Assembly: GCA_027577415.1 (NCBI GenBank) | Contig: JANBQS010000266.1 | Coordinates: forward strand, 1-23,933 | Source: Coemansia sp. RSA 922 | Lineage: Eukaryota > Kickxellomycota > Kickxellomycetes > Kickxellales > Kickxellaceae | DNA length: 23,933 nt | Direction of reading: 5' to 3' | Part shown: in pieces, positions 16,844 through 23,933 of the stretch | How the letters are laid out: every line of letters starts with the position of its first letter | Numbering within the stretch: the first letter of the stretch is position 1 | The notes under the pieces: generated by a model | Told to the model about the DNA's origin: nothing | Database searches by the model: none | The model's input: the letters and a program-made list of their open reading frames with translations, nothing else | Translations under genes and position numbers: made by a program

Positions 16844-19291
16844 CTATTTTAGATTTAGAGTTGTATAGTCAGGGTCACCGTACTCGCCAGTTGGTGACAA
16901 TGACATGTGCGACCCAGGGTTGTTCTGCCAGCCCTGCTTTGGCCTCGAGGGGATTCCATGTACTATGGCGCGCTGAGCATAGGACGCCGTTACCTGTTGC
17001 GCATGCATTGGGCTGATATCGGGCGTATGGATTTCGATTGACACGCTATCGCGGCTCAATGCGGGTGCTCCGCTCATGAGCGATTCGTGTGGCCCGTTGG
17101 GCTGAGTGAGAGCCTTTGCCAGTTCAGCAGCCATATTGCTAAAGTTAATACTGTTGGTCTTCCACTTGTTGGGGTCGTGGTTATCGGCCGCATTTTGACC
17201 CATTGGCGATTGCTGTTTGGCAGCGTAGCCATCGTCACTGTCATCGTCGTCCAAAAAGTCGTCTTCCTCTTCCTCCTCATGCTCATGGAATGTGTTCATG
17301 GCATTGGGCGCCTGGTGTGGCGGCTGAGGCAGCGAGACGGCCGAAAAGTATCTCGAGTCTGCGGCACCAGCTACGTTGAGATCTTGCTTGCCATTGGCAA
17401 TGTCAATCAAGTGGTCGTTCTGAATTTGGGCGTGCTTAGAGCCAGCGGTTGCAGCAAATGGGTTGCTAGATTTCAACAGTGGCTCGCCTAGTCCCACGAG
17501 ATCCCTCGCTGCTGGAACCGGCGTTTGATCCAATCCAGCGAAGGAGTTGGCGGTGTCGCCATGTGGTGCCTTGCTCACGCTCCTACTGGCCAATACTTCG
17601 TTGCTACTGCTGAAAACACCAGCAGCCTCGTTGCCAAATGTTCCCGCAGATTTAAACGCAGGCCGAGGAGCAGGCATTGGCGCAGCACCCATGCCCTGAC
17701 CAATATTGCTGACGGACGAGGCCATTATATCGCTAACCAAATGGTCAATCGTGGCATCCGACTGGTTGTTCTTGCTCTCCTCGATCAGACCTCGCTCGCC
17801 GTAGATCGATCGACCCTGGCTCTTTGACGGCGCCTTTACCGTCGTCTTGACTATCTTGCTGGCCTCTGGTGCGGCAAACTTCTCGGGAATAACCAGGTCA
17901 ATACTGCTTGTAGCCAGCGACTGCGTTGACATGCCCCGACCAATTCTCCGCATAGATGGATGGTAATCAGGCTGCGTAGATGTGTCGAGCCACTGCTCAA
18001 CGTAGCCATCGTTGACCTGGCTCAGGTTGATATCAGGCCTGGGCGGAAGTTCTTGATGTGGCGGGCTGGGACGTCTGGGAGCCGGCGCCATATCGTTTGT
18101 CGCCTGATGCAATGGCAAGTCAGACGACGATCCGTGAGAAACAGATAACTGATCGGCGGGCACTAGCATCGGTCGCTGAGCTTGCATAATAGATCCCTGC
18201 GGTATATTGGCCTCGCGAATATTAAACGCAGCGCCATTAGATGTGGTTGGAACTGAGTGTTCTCCGGCATACTGGCTTTCAGCATTCCACTCTGCCGCGG
18301 GAATAGAACCAACACTGTGGCGGTGCGATGAGCGACGAGACACTCTGCGAGAAGCATCGTCTTTATTGACCCTAACTTTGTCGAACGAGTACAACTGCGC
18401 GCTATCGTCGTCGTCATACGGGCTTTCGGCGTCTTCGCTTTTACGCAGACCCTCGGCATGCGAAGCGCTGGCACTTAGACGACGGGGCATGACATATCTC
18501 GACGGCGGAGATGGCGGTTCAACATTGAAGCGTGGGGGATTCGGAAGTGGCTCCCTTGGAGGATTCGGAAGTGGCTCCCTTGGATAAGAGTGCGGGGCAA
18601 CATCGGCTCCTCCATTTAGCGGCACAAAGACTGGCGGATCATGCTGAGGCGGACCGTGGTAGGCTGCCTCTGGCTTACGCGGGAGAGGCATATCCATTAG
18701 CATATGTGGCTGCGGCATATTGGCTGGCTGCACGTATGATGCGCCATAGTCAGCGGGCGGGTTATACGGCGTCAGCGACAGAACACGCCCGTCGTTAAAC
18801 TCGTTAGGGCCGCCAGCCAGTGTCTGCGCTGACCCTGCATGCTGCATCTGTGTGTAGTAGCGCTGCTCGCTGTTAAACGCATCCACAGCTGAGCTCACTC
18901 TGGCTGGCGTCGGCCTAGATGGTTGCTGAACCCTGGGTGGAGTTTGTGGCTCGGTTACTTGCAAAATCTGCCTGTAGGATTTCCAGCCGCCATAGCCAAC
19001 AGCGATGAACGAGACGGAAAAGGTGACCATATAGATGGCGGTCTTACCGGCGTTACTCGGATCAGAAAACGAAAGGGCGATGGCAGCAAAGATGACGGGC
19101 GTAAACGCCAGGAGAACGAACAAGGCAAAGCGAATCAGCACTTTGCGCACTTCGGGATGTTTCAGCATACTCTTCGTGATTGGCCTAATCGTCGGCGTAG
19201 TACTCAATGTCGAGTCGTTTGTCACGAGAGTTGTTGGAGGCGGGCGCTGGAAGAGCTGCCTCATGCTTTTGGCGTTAAATGCAAATGGCAT
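16844..19291 (-). CDS. Unassigned two-TM protein with long disordered tail
   Basis: I do not recognise a family. The 815-residue product has two clear hydrophobic segments near the N-terminus (about 51-75 and 84-102), separated by a short polar loop. This is consistent with a hairpin or two-pass membrane anchor. The rest (about 105-815) is rich in Pro, Ser, Asn and Gln and looks disordered. It contains a perfect tandem copy of REPLPNPP (238-253) and an acidic run around residues 665-685 (EEEEEDDFLDDDDSDD). Stretches such as WNAESQYAG and GRGMSTQSLATSSIDLVIP may be short conserved motifs. The start ATG precedes a short polar leader, and no signal peptide is evident. The architecture suits a cortical or ER-linked scaffold, but no function can be assigned. 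Its 3' end is 81 bp from that of RAM1. Confidence 0.82.
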   Translation of the reverse strand: MPFAFNAKSMRQLFQRPPPTTLVTNDSTLSTTPTIRPITKSMLKHPEVRKVLIRFALFVLLAFTPVIFAAIALSFSDPSNAGKTAIYMVTFSVSFIAVGYGGWKSYRQILQVTEPQTPPRVQQPSRPTPARVSSAVDAFNSEQRYYTQMQHAGSAQTLAGGPNEFNDGRVLSLTPYNPPADYGASYVQPANMPQPHMLMDMPLPRKPEAAYHGPPQHDPPVFVPLNGGADVAPHSYPREPLPNPPREPLPNPPRFNVEPPSPPSRYVMPRRLSASASHAEGLRKSEDAESPYDDDDSAQLYSFDKVRVNKDDASRRVSRRSSHRHSVGSIPAAEWNAESQYAGEHSVPTTSNGAAFNIREANIPQGSIMQAQRPMLVPADQLSVSHGSSSDLPLHQATNDMAPAPRRPSPPHQELPPRPDINLSQVNDGYVEQWLDTSTQPDYHPSMRRIGRGMSTQSLATSSIDLVIPEKFAAPEASKIVKTTVKAPSKSQGRSIYGERGLIEESKNNQSDATIDHLVSDIMASSVSNIGQGMGAAPMPAPRPAFKSAGTFGNEAAGVFSSSNEVLASRSVSKAPHGDTANSFAGLDQTPVPAARDLVGLGEPLLKSSNPFAATAGSKHAQIQNDHLIDIANGKQDLNVAGAADSRYFSAVSLPQPPHQAPNAMNTFHEHEEEEEDDFLDDDDSDDGYAAKQQSPMGQNAADNHDPNKWKTNSINFSNMAAELAKALTQPNGPHESLMSGAPALSRDSVSIEIHTPDISPMHAQQVTASYAQRAIVHGIPSRPKQGWQNNPGSHMSLSPTGEYGDPDYTTLNLK
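18537..18584 (-). repeat. Perfect 24-bp tandem duplication in coding sequence
   Basis: Two identical 24-bp units (18537-18560 and 18561-18584) encode REPLPNPP twice in the Pro-rich part of the 815-residue protein. The exact identity, synonymous sites included, indicates a recent duplication. Confidence 0.9.
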
Positions 19292-20009
19292 GGCTAGTTA
19301 TAATGAATAGATGCTATAGTTGAGATGTCACAGTTGATATTTTGTGTGTGTATGTGTAAGTGGTATATACAGAAATGAATAAATGCAAGAGGGGGTGGTG
19401 CGTGAAATAAAAAAGACAAGCAAAAAAATGATAAATGTGTAAAGATGAAACAAGAAAATAAAAACTTGGAGACTAGACTAGTTGCCAAGGGCTCAATTTA
19501 TTTTTTTGTATTCAAAAAGAGTAAAAAGCTCTGCTTACCACGGTCGTTCTTTTTACTGTTTCAAAGTAAACGACTAAGAATGTCTACAAAAAAAAAAGCC
19601 GTCAGGCCCTTTTTCTTGGCAGTGATACCTCTCTCACACTCCACAGAGCGTTAAATGATTGCCATTTAAACAAAGACCAATGTTCAGACCACACACTTTT
19701 TCTTTATTTTAAAGAATCCGCTTCTTTCTAATGTCCTTTCAAAAAATTTCTTTTTACAAATGCGGACATGACCATTCTTTCGCATAGAAAGAGGTGAAAG
19801 GGATTTTTTTTTTAGCAAATGACGTGTGTGACGTTTTGTGTAGATGTACCCTGCACTCTACTGTTTTATTGTTAAACGTAAGCAAAGACAGTAAAAATTA
19901 CAAAGTAAATAGAGGGATCCCTTTTTACAACACACACTACCGTTCACTGCCTCGTACCCACGGGTGGTTTGCACCTACCTCTTTTTTTGTGTGTGTGTAC
20001 GTCCAGCAG
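19292..20009. other. Intergenic: upstream of the 815-residue gene, downstream of the phosphatase gene
   Basis: This 718-bp AT-rich spacer has many T and A runs and a short GT repeat (about 19989-19998) next to the phosphatase stop. It should contain the promoter of the gene at 16844-19291 and the 3' UTR of the phosphatase gene. The forward frames at 19445-19654 and 19794-20141 are built from homopolymer runs or overlap the phosphatase, and I do not call them. I see no RNA gene. Confidence 0.5.
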
Positions 20010-21353
20010 TCATTGAGGTGTTTTGCGGCAAATACTATTGAAATCGCACCCGATATTGTCGCCCAGCTTGGTGCGCAACACGTCAAGCGAGCAGAACTCG
20101 TCAGCGCACTCCGGCAAGCGAATAGCACGCTCATTGAGTAATAGACGGAAGAACGGCTGAGCATGCTGGTCCTTATAGAGCTCAATACCCAAGTTGGTAG
20201 AAAATGGCGCAATAACCGATGTCTTGAATCCCCGGTGCCTCGCAAGCGAGAATGGCATAGCTCCAGTAATAGGCGAGTTTTCTGTTCCCAGCACTTGCTC
20301 CAAGCTCAAAAGTGTGCTCACAAACATGATAGTCTCCGCATGGCCGAATCGGAATATCGAAATAGCGTTAGGAATATCGCGAAGTGCGCTGTCGATATCG
20401 TTGAGTATGGCGGTAAATAACGCGCAGGCCATTTTCTTATTAATGTTGGCGCCAAATGGTCCGTATACGCGACTATACTTGATATCGTTGCGGAGCTCCA
20501 TCAATGCAGAAGTATCTGGGTCAAACAAAGTGCACCAAGTATCTGGCTGCGCAAACAATGCCACCTCGTACCCGCACATCATATAGAGCGTAGAAATGTG
20601 GGCAACAGTCAATCCCGACTTTACGCCAAGCTTGCCGCTCATACGCTGGCGCAAGCCCGGGCCATGAATAGAGTCAAATACAGCGATTTCGCGACTGGCG
20701 TTATACGTAGCCGCTTCCTTTTCTTGCTCCCACATTGGACACACGGCCTTCATCGCTAGAATAGTGTCTTCGTTCAGTGGCAACACCGTGACAGGCTTTG
20801 TGTGGTTTTTGGGGTCCACTACGCCTTGGAATGTGCGGGCTGACATGTGCGACCGTTGAAACTCAGAGCTGACAAAGCGCACATACTCCGGATTCCGCAA
20901 GCGGTCGACCAGAAACGTCGCATACCGCTGTATCGTGCGCTGCGCAATCCCCGTCATTTCACGGTACCCGTATTCTGCCAAGAGAGCGTCCTTGTCCCCA
21001 TCAATAAGCTCGGCGTTGATCCAGTCGCGTGGCACGCTCAGACCGTCCAGCCCGTATACCTCCTTAATGTGCGCCATGTCGCCCTGAGTTGGATAGCGAG
21101 CTCCATGTCGGTATACGTACTGCACTTGAACGAGCTTAAACCCACTTGGGGCCGGACGAATGGTGGAGTTGGGCGCCAAGTACGGCGTCTTTGTACTCAG
21201 CGACAAGTCTGTTAACCGAGACCCACCTGGTGATGTGGATTTGCGTGAGCTGTAATACCACATGGATGCGACAAATATCGCTGCAACGACCAGCGCTGCA
21301 TATATCCGACGCTTACGAGCGCGCTCTGCGCCTGAAGGTGAATTGCCAAACAT
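20010..21353 (-). CDS. Membrane-anchored histidine phosphatase, MINPP-like
   Basis: This is a branch-2 histidine phosphatase, most like multiple inositol polyphosphate phosphatase. It probably removes phosphates from inositol polyphosphates or similar organic phosphates in the secretory lumen or outside the cell. The 447-residue protein has a basic N-terminus and one TM at about 17-33, giving type II topology. The catalytic motif is YRHGARYPT with His83. The proton-donor motif is FGHAET (336-341); HAET in place of the HD of ordinary acid phosphatases is the MINPP signature. Cysteines at 205, 260, 274, 310, 416, 421, 436 and 442 could form disulfides. Start: the ATG at 21353 gives the basic tail plus anchor expected. 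Substrate is inferred from family motifs. A fungal 3-phytase is less likely because of the HAET motif and the membrane anchor. Confidence 0.85.
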   Translation of the reverse strand: MFGNSPSGAERARKRRIYAALVVAAIFVASMWYYSSRKSTSPGGSRLTDLSLSTKTPYLAPNSTIRPAPSGFKLVQVQYVYRHGARYPTQGDMAHIKEVYGLDGLSVPRDWINAELIDGDKDALLAEYGYREMTGIAQRTIQRYATFLVDRLRNPEYVRFVSSEFQRSHMSARTFQGVVDPKNHTKPVTVLPLNEDTILAMKAVCPMWEQEKEAATYNASREIAVFDSIHGPGLRQRMSGKLGVKSGLTVAHISTLYMMCGYEVALFAQPDTWCTLFDPDTSALMELRNDIKYSRVYGPFGANINKKMACALFTAILNDIDSALRDIPNAISIFRFGHAETIMFVSTLLSLEQVLGTENSPITGAMPFSLARHRGFKTSVIAPFSTNLGIELYKDQHAQPFFRLLLNERAIRLPECADEFCSLDVLRTKLGDNIGCDFNSICRKTPQ

Positions 21354-21499
21354 TTACAAACAATTTCACAAATAAAGTGTTAAAGACAAGAATAAAAAAA
21401 GAGTTTTAAAAAGAGAAAAGAGCAGAACAAAAAGGGTCCTAAACCAAAATTTTGTCGTTTCCGTTTTCCGAGTAGCAGTTTTTAAAATTTGGGGGACAT

Positions 21500-22342
21500 T
21501 CAGACAACAGAGTAGCCGCCACGACGACGACCGCTAACCATGCTCCACACGTGCTGGGCAAAGTCCGAGCACAGGTAAGGGAACTCACGCCAGAACGCAC
21601 GATTAGGAATCAGATCCAAGCCAGTAGCGCGCACAATAAGATAATTGTACATGACGCCCAGTACCAGGTACAGTGCCGACACGACAACGAAGAGCGAGAA
21701 CATTGTCGAAAAGAACCCGCCACCACTACTACCGCTAGGCTCCTTTTCCTTGCCACCATCGCTCGGTGGCTTTTCGTCGCCAGCACCCAGGGCACAAGCC
21801 GCGGGCACCGCCCACTCTAGCGACAGAACGCCGTCCTTGAACCCCACGACAGTAGGCAGATCCAGGTCCTTTGCGCTCTTATTACAGACAAATTTAATGT
21901 CCGTTGACCATGCCACTTTTTCGACCTCTGCGCCCTTCAATATCCAGTGGAACTCGGCTGGCTTCTCGCTTCCCGATGCCTTGGCCTCCAGAACTGGCTC
22001 GTCCTTGCTGCTCTTGCCAGCCACCGAATTGACCTCAGTGACGCGCGGCTTTTCGTCCTTCTTGTAGTTGGTCACCGACCGACATACCCAGGCGCCGTCT
22101 GGGCACCGGTCTATTGCGGGGACACTGTCAGGCTCGGCCTTGAGCGGCGCGCAGGGGTTGAGTACGTAACGGGTGCCTGTTACAGTTGGTGGTGTTGTCG
22201 TGTTGCTGTCAAGAGTTATTTCACGAGCTAGTGGACTCAGGTCGTATATGTGGCCAGCCACCTGTGCCTTTTTGCAGTCAAATGCGGACACTGTCAGCGT
22301 CAGAGCCGAGGCCAAAAGGCCTAGTGCAAGCGAGCTACGCAT
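21500..22342 (-). CDS. ATG27: Autophagy-related protein 27
   Basis: Atg27 is a type I membrane protein cycling between vacuole, Golgi and Atg9 vesicles, and is needed for efficient Atg9 transport. The 280-residue product has a signal peptide (about 1-20), then FDCKKAQVAGHIYDLSPL, the typical Atg27 N-terminus. Its lumenal MRH-like domain has six cysteines (23, 64, 80, 87, 153, 183), enough for three disulfides. A Gly/Ser/Pro linker leads to a TM at about 211-233 and a cytosolic tail ending in YSVV, a YxxPhi sorting signal like the terminal YSAV of yeast Atg27. The frame extends three codons upstream only by a TTG, so the ATG at 22342 is chosen. No introns. Confidence 0.9.
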   Translation of the reverse strand: MRSSLALGLLASALTLTVSAFDCKKAQVAGHIYDLSPLAREITLDSNTTTPPTVTGTRYVLNPCAPLKAEPDSVPAIDRCPDGAWVCRSVTNYKKDEKPRVTEVNSVAGKSSKDEPVLEAKASGSEKPAEFHWILKGAEVEKVAWSTDIKFVCNKSAKDLDLPTVVGFKDGVLSLEWAVPAACALGAGDEKPPSDGGKEKEPSGSSGGGFFSTMFSLFVVVSALYLVLGVMYNYLIVRATGLDLIPNRAFWREFPYLCSDFAQHVWSMVSGRRRGGYSVV

Positions 22343-22603
22343 CTCCCTCAAGAATATATGTGAATGCGTGCAAGTAAAAATGAGAGAGAAAAAATAATAC
22401 GCAAAAGCTAATTAAAAAGAATTGAATAAAAGAAGAGCTGCAGCTCTTGGCAAGAAAGCACGCACAAGCCAGGCATGATCAGCCTTCCTAAAATTATCCC
22501 GCCTCGTCAGGTACTTCAAAAATAACGATCTTTCTCTCTCGCTGTTTTCTCTTCTAACTCAGCTTCAATCGATTTTTATTATATTTTCATCGTGCAAGGC
22601 AAA
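22343..22603. promoter_or_regulatory. Divergent ATG27/DOP1 promoter
   Basis: This 261-bp AT-rich region lies between two divergent starts and must carry both promoters. A CT-rich tract at about 22531-22560 precedes DOP1. No clear TATA box is visible for either gene. Confidence 0.45.
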
Positions 22604-23933
22604 ATGAGCAACTTGTCAACACACTTGGAGGGCTCGCCTGTGCTCTCTTACGATAGCCACGACGAGTCGGTGTCTGAAACTACCGAGAGCAACAGAGATG
22701 GTGGTAATCGCAAACAAGTCAGCCCTTCGAAGCTACTCAATACGTTAAATTCCACCAGCTTTGAGACCGACTTGTCAGCACCACGGTCCAATCGCCACGA
22801 AGACCGGTCAAATAGTAAGTAAACCCAAAAATACTGCAAACCGTATCACCCTAGTCAGCAACTAATTCCTCCTTGCTTAAAGTAGCCTACGCCAGCGATC
22901 CAAAGTACCAAAAGTATGTACAGTTGGTAGGTCGCAACCTGCAGTCGTTTGACTATGTCCAGGAGTGGGCCGACGTCATAGCGTTTCTCACGAAACTGAG
23001 CCGATCATTTGAGATATACACAAAATTCGCTGTTGTTCCACACAAAGTGACAGTGACCAAGCGTTTGGCGCAGTGCCTGAACCCAGCATTACCGACTGGC
23101 GTGCACCAAAAGACGCTGAGCATTTATGAGCTGATATTCAACCAGATCGGCAGCGAGGAATTAGTCATGGACTTGTCGCTCTACGCACTGGGTCTGTTTC
23201 CCTTTATGCGCAACGCCTCGCTCGCGGCCAAACCGCAGCTCCTCGGCATTCTCGAAGACTTTTTCGTTCCCCTGGGACCCGGCCTACGCCCCTGCCTGAA
23301 AAGCATTACTGTTGGAGTATTGCCAGGACTGGAGGAAGGCTCGGCTGACGTAGTCCACCGAGTGGTGGGTCTGCTGGATAAATTGAGGGATACGATCGAC
23401 GAGCCGTTCTTTTTCCAGACACTGTTCCTTATCATGATAACCAATTCGGAGCAACGCGAGTCGGCTTTAAAGTACCTGGCGCAAAGACTGCCCGTGTTTA
23501 CGCGGCAAGAAGACGTGGCGCAGGTGTGTGGCGACGACGCGTCATTGATGGCCCGTGCGCTGGCAGCAACCCTGACTGATCCAAAGACTTTGGTGCTACG
23601 GGCTGCGCTGGATCTAGTCATGACGCGGTTCCCCTTGCGCACGACGGTTTTTAGGCGCAAGGATTTGGTGCTCTTGATGAAGCATGCGTCGGAAGTGGTG
23701 CTGAAAAAGGACATGTCGCTCAACCGCAGGCTCTACACGTGGCTGCTGGGACCCGGGGACTCGGAGGCCGAGCAAGCAGCGTATTTCGGTCAGTTTGCGC
23801 AATCCCCATTGACTGACGCTCTGTTGGGCTCGTTTGCTGCTATGAGCTCAGCTCCTGACCACCAGCACACTGTCCTGCGAGTGCTCATTGGGCTTACAGA
23901 CAAGCCAGCGATTTCGCAACCAATCCTAGACAC
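22604..23933 (+). CDS. DOP1: Dopey-family protein DOP1, N-terminal part (runs off the window; one intron)
   Basis: DOP1 is a large peripheral membrane protein that works with Mon2 and the Neo1 flippase in traffic between endosomes and Golgi. Exon 1 (22604-22814) encodes a polar, disordered N-terminus of about 70 residues. Exon 2 starts after the intron at 22815-22885 and is open to the window edge, giving about 419 residues in all. The Dopey N-terminal domain begins at the junction: SDPKYQKYVQ, LQSFDYVQEWADVIAFL, FFVPLGPGLRPCLKS, LPGLEEGS and LNRRLYTWLLGPGD are family hallmarks. The start is the ATG at 22604; an upstream GTG in the same frame is not needed. The C-terminal leucine-zipper-like region lies beyond the window. 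Exon 1 alone would give a 72-residue product ending at 22822, so splicing is required. Confidence 0.93.
22815..22885 (+). other. Phase-1 intron in DOP1
   Basis: Donor GTAAGT at 22815-22820, branch-like ACTAAT at 22861-22866 and acceptor TAG at 22883-22885 define a 71-nt intron. The 3' end reads AAGTAG, a NAGNAG tandem acceptor, so use of the earlier AG (22882) would add one codon without changing the frame. Joining with the TAG gives Thr-Tyr-Ala-Ser-Asp-Pro at the start of the Dopey domain. Confidence 0.88.

Noticed and set aside
1..23933. CRISPR arrays, insertion sequences with terminal repeats, rRNA genes
   Set aside because: No spacer-repeat arrays, no paired terminal inverted repeats and no rRNA-like segments were seen; the genome appears eukaryotic.

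Overview
The window looks like nuclear DNA of a compact, intron-poor fungal genome. The nearest-match gene set (a fungal-type secreted dipeptidyl-peptidase 5, an Atg27 autophagy receptor, GAA1, RAM1, DOP1, uS5/RPS2) and the near absence of introns suggest an early-diverging fungus. A Kickxellomycotina-like lineage is my guess; the phylum-level placement is inference, not shown by the sequence. Starts lie behind TATA-like boxes and pyrimidine or T tracts, and intergenic spacers are AT-rich.

Layout, left to right. A possible 3' tail of an upstream gene (1-34) is followed by a promoter and a class I alpha-1,2-mannosidase (635-2206, +). This converges on a secreted S9C dipeptidyl-peptidase (2234-4300, -) across a 27-bp AT-rich spacer. 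Then come the GPI-transamidase subunit GAA1 (4847-6733, -) and a 2.6-kb gap (6734-9373). The gap holds a decayed minus-strand coding remnant (about 7729-8659) and the promoter of the next gene. A 1390-codon orphan gene follows (9374-13546, +), with an N-terminal membrane region, a duplicated module and about 28 tandem 15-residue repeats. RPS2 (14156-14959, -) is divergent from RAM1, the farnesyltransferase beta subunit (15467-16762, +). RAM1 converges on an unassigned 815-residue two-TM protein with a long disordered tail (16844-19291, -). A membrane-anchored histidine phosphatase of the MINPP type (20010-21353, -) and ATG27 (21500-22342, -) come next. The window ends inside DOP1 (22604 onward, +), whose first intron is visible.

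Functionally, many of the recognised products serve the secretory and endomembrane system: N-glycan trimming, GPI attachment, prenylation, Atg9 or vacuole trafficking, and Dopey-type traffic between endosome and Golgi. There is no operon logic, and I treat the clustering as probably fortuitous.

The best candidate for something undescribed is the orphan repeat gene. It carries a duplicated approximately 70-residue module. Behind one copy the 15-residue repeats have eroded to about two units; behind the other they have expanded to about 28.
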